A DNA stretch of 64,000 nucleotides from Odontesthes bonariensis (lineage: Eukaryota > Chordata > Actinopteri > Atheriniformes > Atherinopsidae), in NCBI RefSeq assembly GCF_027942865.1, contig NC_134528.1:6381586-6445585 (forward strand), in the 5' to 3' direction. Below are positions 1 through 9,305 of the stretch, piece after piece (within the stretch, counting starts at the first letter, position 1; the number at the start of each line of letters is the position of its first letter). The notes under the pieces were generated by a model. The model worked only from the letters and a program-made list of their open reading frames with translations. It had not been told where the DNA came from and searched no databases. The translations under genes and the position numbers were made by a program.

Positions 1-275
1 CAATTAGGTTATTATTAGTAGAACAGTTATTGTTATTGTTACTGAACCATGCTCCTAGAAGATGCTTACCCTCCTGAATGCTTAGCGTTACATACTCTCC
101 CTACTCAAAGAAACTTGAAAAGCCTTCCTTGATAACTATTATGCCCTAGAGATGGTGTATATTAGCAGTGTTAACTTAAGTAAATATGTTTCTGATTGCC
201 CAAACATGTTTCCACCTTATCCTTATTAACTTCATCAAATTACCTGACCAATGTGCAGGGAGACAGGCAAAACAT
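1..275. other. Left-edge noncoding DNA
   Basis: I see no gene, RNA or repeat I can name here. The sequence is AT-rich. The left inverted-repeat arm begins to its right at about 351. Confidence 0.5.
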
Positions 276-350
276 TCAAGTTGGTGAGCCTTTAGGAATA
301 AACTTAGCTATACAGTAATGCTCCACTGAACTGAGCACCACTGAAAGGGA

Positions 351-762
351 ATGAACAAAGTTACACAGCTTCCTGCTAACACTTAAACTGTGTTGTGTCT
401 CACTCTTCCTCATTGTCCTGTAACACAAGGCTCTCACGCTGACCTGCCCTGACAGCCTGTCTTTATTGGACACTGAATAAAAATAACAGATAAGTGTCGT
501 TAGCGTTACATTTATATTACTCACGCCAACACATCTTTCACTTACGACATTACTGTTAGACATTCGACGTTAGCTAGTTAACGTTAGTCAGTCAGATAGT
601 AGTTTTCTTACCTTCATAGTTGTGTATGTATGACGCCGCATATAATTTAAAACCTTTATCCAACTTGCTTGTTGGGGCTTTGGTCGTCCTACAAATCCGG
701 TGAACATCAGTGATGTTCAACTTTGGGAGCTCTTGTAAACACCGGGTGTAGAATGTCGCCAT
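351..762 (-). pseudogene. Truncated SWIM/YqaJ gene, exons 1-2 (arm A)
   Basis: The minus-strand start codon is at 762-760. Exon 1 (762-612) begins MATFYTRCLQELPKL and ends at a GT donor in phase 1. Exon 2 starts after a TTTTATTCAG acceptor at 472 and stays homologous to the right-arm copy until about 351, just before the SWIM zinc finger would be reached; there the sequence changes completely. Exon 1 keeps an open frame where the right-arm copy has lost 4 bp, so this arm is the better reference for the N-terminus. The nuclease part is absent, so the copy cannot make a complete protein. Family knowledge: ISL2EU/IS4EU transposons carry a YqaJ nuclease gene next to a DDE transposase. Confidence 0.7.
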
Positions 763-870
763 TTTTAAACCGGAAACATCTGAGTAGTAATAAGTCGTAA
801 TAAGTTGAACGCGGAAGTGTTTGTGCAAGTAGCGAATTTAGGAGTAATGTAAAACACAGTTCTGTTCAAA

Positions 871-893
871 GGGGGCGGGGCTTAGTGACGTCA
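871..893 (-). promoter_or_regulatory. GC box plus consensus CRE upstream of the SWIM/YqaJ gene (arm A)
   Basis: GGGGGCGGGG lies at 871-880 and the palindromic CRE TGACGTCA at 886-893, about 110-130 bp upstream of the minus-strand start codon at 762. The same pair occurs at the matching place in arm B. A bidirectional or ubiquitous Sp1/CREB-type promoter is an inference. Confidence 0.6.
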
Positions 894-1059
894 GCAAAGA
901 CGTGAATGTGATTACAGCTGGTCTGTTAATAAACACAGAAAGTTTCATTAACCCACGACCTTGAAGTTATTCCATCATGATGTTTGATGGCGAAAGGTCA
1001 GACTTTAAAGCTTAGCCACGCCCACATACTGTGATGTAGCCAAAAATGATAGAACAGTC

Positions 1060-1139
1060 ATCAAAAGAATGTCATCACTGTGATGTCATAATGAGATCAG
1101 ACACACAGTGTGATGTCATAATGAGATCAGACACACAAT
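1060..1139. repeat. Satellite units left of the Harbinger element (arm A)
   Basis: Two copies of a 30-31 bp unit containing TGATGTCATAATGAGATCAG. They are the short left flank of the same array that continues at 2732 after the Harbinger insertion. Confidence 0.85.
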
Positions 1140-1632
1140 GGCCCTCATTTATCAAGCCGTCGTAGAAAGCATCGTTGATATGAGCGGAGAACTCGTCGTA
1201 CGCAGAGGCTCAAGTGAGATTTACAGAACATGCGTACCACACCAATCCCATCGTAAAACCGAGCGGCTGTTGATAAATCCGGTGGCTGAAATCCATCGTA
1301 ATGATCCTAACCACGCCTTCTACAAAAGGGGGCTGAGAGGCCGCACCTCTAGAATTTGCGACATGGATAGACGAAAGGCGGCAAAGAAACGCTGTCAACA
1401 GCGTTGACAGCTGGGAGGGCTGTCAACAGCGTTGGCGATGTAAATCGCAGACCGGACGAGGTATGTATTTTCCCCTACTGTGATGGTCAATAAAATGTGA
1501 TAAACTCCAGATTAAATTAAATCTAAAATTGAGCGATGTTTTACTGTTTCTCCAGTAAGATCAGGAAGAAGTTGTCCGATATGAAAAAGAAGGTCGCAGC
1601 TCTCCTACGCTCAGCATGTCACAAACGGGGGG

Positions 1633-1664
<32 letters not shown>

Positions 1665-2731
1665 AGGGTGGCTGGCGTGATCGGAACGACGTCCTCATCG
1701 GTGTGCCAGGGAAACTTGACACTGATGCGCCCATGCTAGAGCTCGAGAATGGTAAGAATGACTGCACACCCAAGACGTTTAAATAAAACAGTTGTATACG
1801 CGGCCCGTCAACATCCGAAGCCTCTGCCTCTGCCTCTGCCCCCCGGTCTGCAGCGTCACACCGGCCAGCCGTGTTAACCACAGAGGTCCTAGAAAGACAA
1901 ACAGAGATCGTGAAGTGGATGATGGCTTTAACACACACCATGCAATCTATCGACAGTACATTGAAAGACATAAATGAAACACTGAAGTCACAGAATAAAT
2001 GCTGAAAGAAATCGTTGTTCTCCTTTCTTTTTTCCTTGAATAACAGAATGCTTACCAAAAGTCAGAATCGCTGAATACGTTCCTCTCTCCTCCTGAGCGC
2101 TCTTGGCTGTGCAGGCTGGTGGAAGGGATCTCTGGGTACGGGGTCCTCTGGATGTACATCTGGAAATGGCACTCCATTTTTTTGGGCAATGTTATGGAGA
2201 TCCCCGCATGCAATAATAATATTGCATACCTTTTCGGGCGTATAGGGTTCCCCCCGCAGCCGAGAGACAGATCCAGCTTTAGGAGTCCTATACACCTCTC
2301 CACAGTGGCACGCGTGCGCGAATGCGCAGTGTTAAAGCGCCTCTCCTGTTCGGTGTGAGGGTGCACGGTTGAATAATGAGCCATCACTCTTCCAATTACG
2401 GAGTTGTACTTGTTTAATTTATTTAATTTGCGTTTATGTTTATATTTATGTTGAAGTCAAATAAAACATGGGCCTTCTTCAAAGTGATAAGTCTGTAATT
2501 TTAACCTAGAGATTTGTTGCGACTCCTGAGCACGCACTAGTGACGCTGCTGTATTGCAGTCACCGCAAGTCAAAATGGAAAAGTGCGTACACCGGCCTCA
2601 GACCTGTCGTGGCGATTTCATCTTTCCTGCGCTCACGATGGATTTGATAAATGCCAACCTTTGCGCAGAAAAGAACGTACACACGACCTACGCACGTTTT
2701 TCGTCTTACGCAAGTTTGATAAATGAGGGCC
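1140..2731. mobile_element. Non-autonomous Harbinger-family element inside the satellite (arm A)
   Basis: The ends are inverted repeats of GGCCCTCATTTATCAA. The flanking trinucleotides are AAT on the left and AGT on the right, an AGT-type 3 bp target duplication with one later change; the arm B copy has a perfect ACT/ACT pair (same site, opposite strand). Inside are two decayed coding remnants: a plus-strand stretch near 1536-1620 resembling a Myb/SANT-like Harbinger DNA-binding protein, and a minus-strand piece of the transposase. A poly-G tract at 1628-1643 is followed by GGA repeats. Relative to arm B it lacks about 100 bp near 1795. Confidence 0.8.
2052..2387 (-). pseudogene. Harbinger transposase C-terminal remnant (arm A)
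   Basis: The minus-strand peptide contains AHSRTRATVERCIGLLK followed, after a frame change near 2290, by PEKVCNIIIACGDLHNIAQK. Both are typical of the C-terminal end of PIF/Harbinger (HARBI1-like) DDE transposases, around the last acidic residue (the E of VERCIG). The N-terminal two thirds, including the first catalytic aspartates, are missing, so it cannot be functional. Confidence 0.75.
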
Positions 2732-3076
2732 AGTGTGATGTCATAATGAGATCAGACACACAGTGTGATGTCATAATGAGATCAGACACATCACTGTAAT
2801 GTCATAATGAGATCAGACACATCAGTGTGATGTCATAATGAGATCAGACACACAGTGTGATGTCATAATGAGATCAGACACATCACTGTGATGTCATAAT
2901 GAGATCAGACACACAGTGTGATGTCATAATGAGATCAGACACATCAGTGTGATGTCATAATGAGATCAGACACACAGTGTGATGTCATAATGAGATCAGA
3001 CACATCAGTGTGATGTCATAATGAGATCAGACACACAGTGTGATGTCATAATGAGATCAGACACATCAGTGTGATG
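2732..3076. repeat. 30-31 bp satellite array, main block (arm A)
   Basis: Eleven tandem units, mostly alternating between a 30 bp form ending ACACACAG and a 31 bp form ending ACACATCAG. Each carries TGATGTCATAATGA, a near-CRE. With the two units before the Harbinger insertion, arm A has thirteen; arm B has four plus six. Confidence 0.9.
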
Positions 3077-3084
3077 TCAGCAAA

Positions 3085-3108
3085 CATGACATCATTAATG
3101 ATGTCATG
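3085..3108. promoter_or_regulatory. 24 bp perfect palindrome next to the satellite (arm A)
   Basis: The two 12 bp halves, CATGACATCATT and its exact complement, meet without a spacer. Each half contains a TGATGTCA-like core as in the satellite. It is conserved in arm B (31972-31995) and lies about 200 bp upstream of the coiled-coil start codon. A bZIP-type binding site is inferred. Confidence 0.5.
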
Positions 3109-5256
3109 ACTGTTTGAATGTTTGCTACTCCAGCCAAATTCTTAACCAACTCGTGTTTTAATTCCCCAGCGACGGAGGCGGATCGTGAGACGGACACATC
3201 TGGACAAGTTAACAGCAAATACACAAAGATCATAAATCTCAGTGTTTGGAACAACAAAAACACAGTTGTTAGTTGATAGAGATGTTTTTGTTTTTACAGA
3301 AAGTGAAAAATGTTTAAGTGCAGGCAGTCAGATTCTCTCCAGGCTCTTTCAAAAGAGAATGAGACTCTTCGTCAAGAGAGGAAAACCCTCAACAGCGATA
3401 ATCAAATCCTTCAGAAAGAAAACAAGGATTTGTCCAAGACAAACAATGAATTAAAAGAAGCAATGGAGAAGACGTTACAGGACATGAAAAATAAGAATAG
3501 GACTTTGGAGCAACCGATTCTGACAAAAAATACAGAAAAAGAAGCAATGGAGAAGACGTTTCAGGAACAAAGAAGATTGATTGAAAGCCTTCGCAAAGAA
3601 ATAGAGCATTTACAAAGCAAAAGCAAAAACAAAACGAAAAGGGACCTCCAGATACAAAATGACCTGTTGAGCATAAAGATTGAGTACCTGGTCAAAGATA
3701 AAAAGTACCTAATAAGCCGAAACAATACTTACAAGTTACAAATGGAGAAGACGTTACAGGACATGGAAAATAAGAATAGGACTTTGGAGCAACAGATTCT
3801 GACAAACAATGCAGAAAAAGAAGTAATGGAGAAGACGTTACAGGACATGGAAAATAAGAACAGGACTTTGAAGCAACCGATTCTGACAAACAATGCAGAA
3901 AAAGAAGCAATGGAGAAAACGTTTCAGGAACAAAGAGGATTGATTGAAAGCCTTCGCAAAGAAATAGAGCGTTTACAAAGCAAAAGCAAAAACAAAACGA
4001 AATGGGACCTCCAGATACAAAATGACCTGTTGAGCATAAAGATTGAGTATCTGGTCAAAAATCAAAAGTACCTAATAAGCCGAAACAATACTTACAAGTT
4101 ACAAATGGAGAAGACGTTACAGGACATGGAAAATAAGAATAGGACTTTGGAGCAACAGATTCTGACAAACAATGCAGAAAAAGAAGCAATGGAGATAAGT
4201 TTACAAGTGGAAGAAGAGAGCATGAATCTGATAGACCTATAGTCGAGTGCATTTATGGAAAAATACCACACAACCCTAAAAAAATTCTAATAAAAGGTTT
4301 CGAAGCTGTCTTGTGTGGTATTAGGTGTCCTTAATAACATACTAAAAATCTGCCAAAATCTGACTTGAGGAAAGGCCTCAATTTTCAAGATGGCTGCCGC
4401 TGGGCCCTTAAAATGACTGTAGCCATAATATTGACCAGGAATAGTGGTGTTTCATACATGTTTGGACTATATAATATTCTAATTACAATATTGATTTGAT
4501 GGATAAGTGGTGCTAAGTACAATTTGATTGTTTTTTTTGTTTTGTTTGTTTTTAAGAAAAACATTACAACTGCTGGCTCTTAAAATAACTACTTCAAAAA
4601 CCATTAAGAAACAAAGGTTTCTATTAGCTGTTTTGTGTAGTATTGGGTGTCCTTATAGCATAATAAAAGTCTACCAAAGTCTGAAAACTAGAAAGGTATC
4701 ATTTTCAAGATGGTGTGTAAAATGGGCACAAAGCCCTTGAATTACTTATTTGACTTGGATACAGATTCCTGGTGTTTCCTTGAATGTTTTTGACTTATTA
4801 GCCCATTGGACTTGTCTAAATTCCACTGCAATGATCACATACTTATTGAGTATAAAATTTAGTTAAGGGTTTTGTCTTCATTTTCGGGTGAAAGAGTCAT
4901 GTAAATAATTAAGACTATAATGCCAAACTCAGCATGTTTTCATATGCCTAAACGACATACATGACATTCAATGTAAATGTGATTACATCTAAGAGTATAA
5001 TTGTATTAACATGACATGACTACTTAAAACATCCATACCACCAACCAGCTCCTTGTCTACATTGTCCGCGGGAAAATAACAGTGTGAGAAAATTATGGCA
5101 GGAGGGGCCTGGTATCCATAGTGACACAACATTCCGAATGTCAACATTACAGCAGAAAAAAACTTTTCTCACACACATTCTTCATGAGGGAGTCGAACAG
5201 ACATATATATCTCACATAAAAAGATCAATAATTTCAGAAAGTACAGTACAAATGCA

Positions 5257-6448
5257 GTGTTGACAATGAATAACCCTGTAGAGCAGGAAACATGCTCAAT
5301 TTGCCGAAAAAAGTTGAGAGATGGATCTGATGTAGTTGAGGTTCATCAGAAAGGTGCTGATGGAATCAACTCTGCTAGTGTACAAAGAGGAGATGATTTA
5401 CACATTTCTGCTGGTGAAATTGTACACTTAAAATGTAGAAAGAAGTACACAAACAGAAAAGAGCTTAAGGTGCAACAACAGAGTAAAGCCGAATCTCCAA
5501 AAAGAAGTGCCAGAGTAGCCACTGGTCCTTTCAACAGCCAGACCGACTGTCTTTTCTGTGGCACTACAATAACACATGGCACTAAAGATACAAGTTGTGT
5601 TAAGACTGATTCGCTTGTTGAGTCGATTCTTGAGTGTTGTCACAAGCGTGCAGATGAATGGGCTTTCACAGTGAAGGGCAGGATTGAGTATTACGGTCGT
5701 GACCTACATGCTGCTGACTGTATTTACCACCACTTATGTAGTAGCAGTTTTCGTAATGGATATAACATCCCAATACAATTCCAGCAAGACAAAGAGGCAA
5801 AACGAAGAAAGTCTGGCCGCCCCAAAAATGAAGTTAAGGAGCAGGTATTCTTCCAACTTTGTTCTTACCTTGAAAGTCATGATGAAGAACATATGACAAT
5901 TACACATTTTCAAGATAAAATGAGGGAATTCATGGCTGACCCATATGTGGAACCATATGGAAACCAATACCTGAAGAGAAAATTGAGAGAACAGTACCAG
6001 GACAATGTACATTTCACTGAGGGGGAAGGCCTTCATGATATAGTAACATTCAGAGAGCAGACATCACACATTCTCAGATCTTATTTTTGTGACCAAAAAA
6101 TGGATGAGGAATCGCAGAAAGAAGCAATCATTCAAACAGCTGCGCGATTGATCAAAAATTATATAAAGTCCAATGTCCCATCTGTTATGGACCAGTACCC
6201 GACCTCAAAATCACTGGGGATGGAAACTTGTGGACGATCGCTTCCTGCCAGTTATGACCAGCAAACCTGCTGCCCCTGATAGCCTCCTGAAGATGGTCCA
6301 CTGCAATTGCACAAGGGGCTGCCAAACCCAACGCTGCAGTTGTAAGGCATATGGACTACCATGTTTGTCTGCTTGTGGGCCATGTCAAGTTGGCAATTGT
6401 GTAAATAGCTTGAATAAACCTCAGTGGGAAGAAGAATGTGATGACTAG
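5257..6448 (+). pseudogene. CXC/tesmin-like cysteine-rich transposon protein, frameshifted
   Basis: The first frame (5257-6279) gives 340 residues. Its N-terminus has paired-cysteine motifs (CSICRKKL near residue 14, CLFCGTTI near residue 98) and a HLKCRKKYTNRK segment. A second frame (to 6448) gives the C-terminal CXC module, starting CNCTRGCQTQRCSCK and ending CGPCQVGNC, the pattern of tesmin/TSO1-like DNA-binding domains. The frames must be joined somewhere in 6200-6275, so one frameshift separates the body from its DNA-binding tail. Similar proteins are scattered through fish and invertebrate genomes and behave as mobile-element genes; the biochemical role is not known to me. Its place between long TIRs supports a transposon origin. 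Confidence 0.65.
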
Positions 6449-6832
6449 TGCATCTTGTCAAGGTCAATGAAACAAAAATGGAACAATAGGAAAGAACTGA
6501 AGAAAATGCATCGAAAATGTTTCTGTTCAACTTTTTCTGTTCAAATGTTTCTGTTCAACTTTGTAAATAAGTTATATCACAAAAATGATAAAAAAAAGAA
6601 AAAAAATATATAATAAAAATAAAAAAACAATCAAAAAAAAAACAAAAAAAAAAAACACAAGGGGTTAGCGGTACTGAGCCTACACGTGGCGGCCCTGTTT
6701 TGACTAATTCTACAGTACCACACAGTACTAATTTTATTTATTTTATATCAAATTGTACTCCAAATCACTTACTTATAAAGCAAATGCACTAATTAAAATA
6801 TTACATGGTCAAAACATGTATGAAACACCATT

Positions 6833-7371
6833 AAGGCTCGTGTATACTTCGCAGCAGTGTGTCGCAGTGAGCTTGTCGCAGACATGACGCAGTTATTTTT
6901 GATTTATGCCTTGAGGCGCTGTCTGCGCTATGTTAATCCCACGCCACAACGCAAGAGGGACAATCACGCACAAGCTAGGATTGTGGGTGTTACAGTCATT
7001 CAACAACAATGGCGACTGGACGAATGCGCACTTTGATTGAGATGCAGCTGATCGATCTAGAAATAGAAGAAATATTGCTACTACTGGAGTTGGCAGAGAG
7101 GGAAAGAATCGTCACGGTTAGCACGGTTAGCGTCAGCCGGTTAGCAAACCGGAAATACGCATAGTGTAGAGCGGATGTAGAGTTGACCAATCAGAGGCCT
7201 CCTTTCTCTCCTCCTTGCGACGATATCTGCGGCACTGTCTGTGGTGAGTTACAATTTTGAGGAGGTGCACCAGAGTGTTTGCGTAGTGTCTGCGTAGGGG
7301 GGGGGGGGCATGTCTGCGTTAACTGCGACACACACGCAGACGACCTGGTTTCCGAGTATAAATCAGGCTTT
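6833..7371. mobile_element. MITE nested in the right TIR of the CXC transposon
   Basis: Related inverted ends (AAGGCTCGTGTATACT against AAGCCTGATTTATACT) are bounded by the trinucleotide ATT on both sides, consistent with a Harbinger-like 3 bp duplication. Removing it rejoins the right TIR of the surrounding transposon. The interior is noncoding and rich in TCTGCGT/GCAGAC motifs, with an 11-base G run near 7298. Confidence 0.6.
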
Positions 7372-8127
7372 ATTCCTGGCCATTTCAAGGTGATTCTAAG
7401 GCCACAGTCATTTTAAGGGCCTGACGGCGGCCATCTTGAAAAGGCCTTTCCTGAAGTCAGATTTTGGCAGATTTTTAGTATGTTTTTAAGTACATCTGAT
7501 ACAACTGGAAACCACTGAAAAACCTTTTGTTAGATTTTTTTTGGGGTCAACTCATATCTGCACTCTAGTTCTGCAGAAACTCAAGGATCAGATGAAGGAA
7601 ATCACCCAAGAGCTTGAAGTAACAGCGCAGACCTGTCGAGACATGACCCAGGAGAATGTTTCTGTCCGTCAGGAGAATCAGGCCCTGAAACAGGAAGTTT
7701 GTGAGCTCCAGGAAAAAACTTCAGGATGGAGAAGAAACAATAAAATAGAGGAGGGAGGTTCAAGAAAGTCCTCTGATCCAAGGGACTTTGAGAGAATTAA
7801 AAGACTTGATTGAAAGCCTTCGCAAAGAAATAGAGCCTTTACAAAGCAAAAGCAAAAACAAAAAGAAAAGGGACCTCCAGATACAAAATGAACAGTTGAC
7901 CATAGACAATGAGTACCTGGTCGAAGATACCAACTTCCTAATAAAAGCCGAAACAATACCTACAAGTTACAGAACGAACGAATGGAGAAGACGTTACAGG
8001 ACATGGAAAATAAGAATAGGACTTTGGAGCAACAGATTCTGACAAACAATGCAGAAAAAGAAGCAGTGGAGACGTTAGAGGACAGTAAGAGCTCGTGGAG
8101 TGTGTTGAGATTTTTGCTAGATTTTTG

Positions 8128-9305
8128 ACTGCTAAAAGTAAATTTGCTGGAGGCTTGTTTTCACAGTGTGATAACAGCCCCATTGTCATTTATGTCGTGA
8201 AAGATCTGTACACTGCACTGTTGGGAAGGCCTGCCATCCAACAGCTCCAGCTTGTAAGCAGTCGACAGCATCACCATGGACACGGTGAAACAACAGTATC
8301 CAAAGCTGTGCAGCGGCTTGGGTCTTGTTCGGAGGCCATACACACTTAAACTTAAACCAGGTGCGGTGCCCTTCTCTCTTTCAGCGCCCCGCAAAGTCCC
8401 TCTACCGCTCATGAGAAAAGTGAAGGAGGAGATAGGTCGCATGGAGAAGATGGGCGTGATCACCAAGATCGAGGAGCCAACCGAGTGGTGCGCCGGGATG
8501 GTGGTGGTGCTAAAAAAAGACGGTACTGTTCGCATTTGTGTGGATTTTACAAAGATGAACGAATCAGTTTGCAGAGAGAGATTTATCCTGCCATCAGTTG
8601 AGCACACTCTGGGCATGCTATCAGGTGCAACAGTTTTCAGCAAACTAGATGCCAGTATGGGCTTTTGGCAGGTGCCCTTGACAAAAGAGTCTGCCAAATA
8701 CACAACCTTCATCACGCCTTTTGGGCGCTACTACTTTAACCGGCTACCCTTTGGCATAGCTTCCGCCCCGAGCACTTCCAGAGGATGATGATGACGGAGG
8801 TGACCGCAGGCCTGGACGGGGTACTGTGTCACATGGATGACGTGCTTGTCTGGGGACGGACACAGGACAAGCATGACATGCGGCTACATGCAACGCTTCA
8901 GAAAGCGCAAGAGGCTGGCATTACACTTAACGTGGACAAATGTGAGCTCACACAGTACACAGTCAAATTCCTGAGTCATGTGATTTCAGCAGATGGTGTG
9001 GAGCCAGATCCAGAGAAGACAAGAGCAGTGCAAGGGATGGATGCACCGAAAAATGTCAGCGAACTCAGGAGTTTCCTGGGTATGGTCAATCAGCTGGGGC
9101 GCTTCATACCTCACCTGGCTGAAAAACACAAAGTTCTACGAGACTTGCTGTCCAAGAAAAACCACTGGTACTGGGGAACAGAACAACAGGCCGCCTTTGA
9201 TCAGCTAAAAGCTGAGCTGTCGTCATCACCAGTGCTTGCACTATACAACCCAAACAGTGCATTGAAAATCTCCGCCGATGCCTCTTCTTTCGGCCTAGGC
9301 AGAGC
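8128..9305 (+). mobile_element. Gypsy retrotransposon, 5' part (protease end and reverse transcriptase)
   Basis: The sequence starts inside the end of a retroviral-type protease (a VVKDLYTALLGRPAI segment) directly after the coiled-coil stop, so gag and most of the protease are missing. The reverse transcriptase follows in two frames (8276-8788 and 8785-9315). Visible motifs are FSKLDASMGFWQVPL, LPFGIASAP and the active-site MDD in HMDDVLVWG. A 1-2 base shift at about 8775 separates the fingers/palm from the rest. The frame then enters RNase H (DASSFGLG) and is cut at about 9305 by unrelated sequence. It cannot transpose by itself. Confidence 0.85.

Larger units (their letters stand above)
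4245..7563 (+). mobile_element. Long-TIR DNA transposon inserted in the coiled-coil gene (arm A)
   Basis: Sequence from about 4246 to 4530 is repeated in inverted form at the right end (about 7380-7560, continuing at 6715-6832 beyond a MITE). Matching blocks include ATACTAAAAATCTGCCAAAA and CCCTTAAAATGACTGT. The left TIR is followed at 4560-4700 by a diverged second copy of itself. The insertion point is exact by comparison with arm B, which is uninterrupted there. The outermost bases are GAGTGCA on both ends; the target duplication is short (TAG at most) and not certain. It carries one broken gene for a CXC-domain protein. I cannot assign the superfamily. Confidence 0.75.
351..8127. repeat. 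Left arm of a large inverted repeat (arm A)
   Basis: Read on the minus strand, this stretch matches 29546-35113 read on the plus strand. The match covers the SWIM/YqaJ first exons, the CRE/GC-box promoter, the satellite with its nested Harbinger element, and the coiled-coil gene. The outer end of the match is near 351 (partner near 35113), where the reading frame of the SWIM exon is cut. The inner end is at about 8127, the coiled-coil stop codon, where Gypsy sequence begins. Arm A differs from arm B by a 3.3 kb transposon insertion (4245-7563), by different satellite and coiled-coil repeat counts, and by lacking the RTE-like insertion. By eye, mismatches are sparse outside these indels. Confidence 0.9.
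3310..8127 (+). pseudogene. Coiled-coil repeat gene, disrupted copy (arm A)
   Basis: The start codon at 3310 follows a TTTTTACAG acceptor near 3299, so an upstream noncoding exon is likely. The first part (3310-4242) encodes 310 residues of Lys/Glu/Asn/Gln-rich coiled coil and stops at a TAG just before a 3.3 kb transposon insertion. The homology resumes at about 7564 (LKDQMKEITQELEVTAQTC) and runs to the stop near 8127, with frameshifts around 7715 and 7800-7960. The last repeat block has a single 28-residue unit, against eleven in arm B. The gene is therefore broken by at least one insertion and several frameshifts. No recognised domain beyond coiled coil; function unknown. Confidence 0.85.

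Noticed and set aside
1561-2058. 165-codon minus-strand frame with a polyproline run
   Set aside because: It runs through the poly-G/GGA tract of the Harbinger element; arm B does not keep this frame.
2732-3076. CRISPR-like array
   Set aside because: The 30-31 bp units are directly adjacent with no unique spacers, in a vertebrate genome. It is a satellite.
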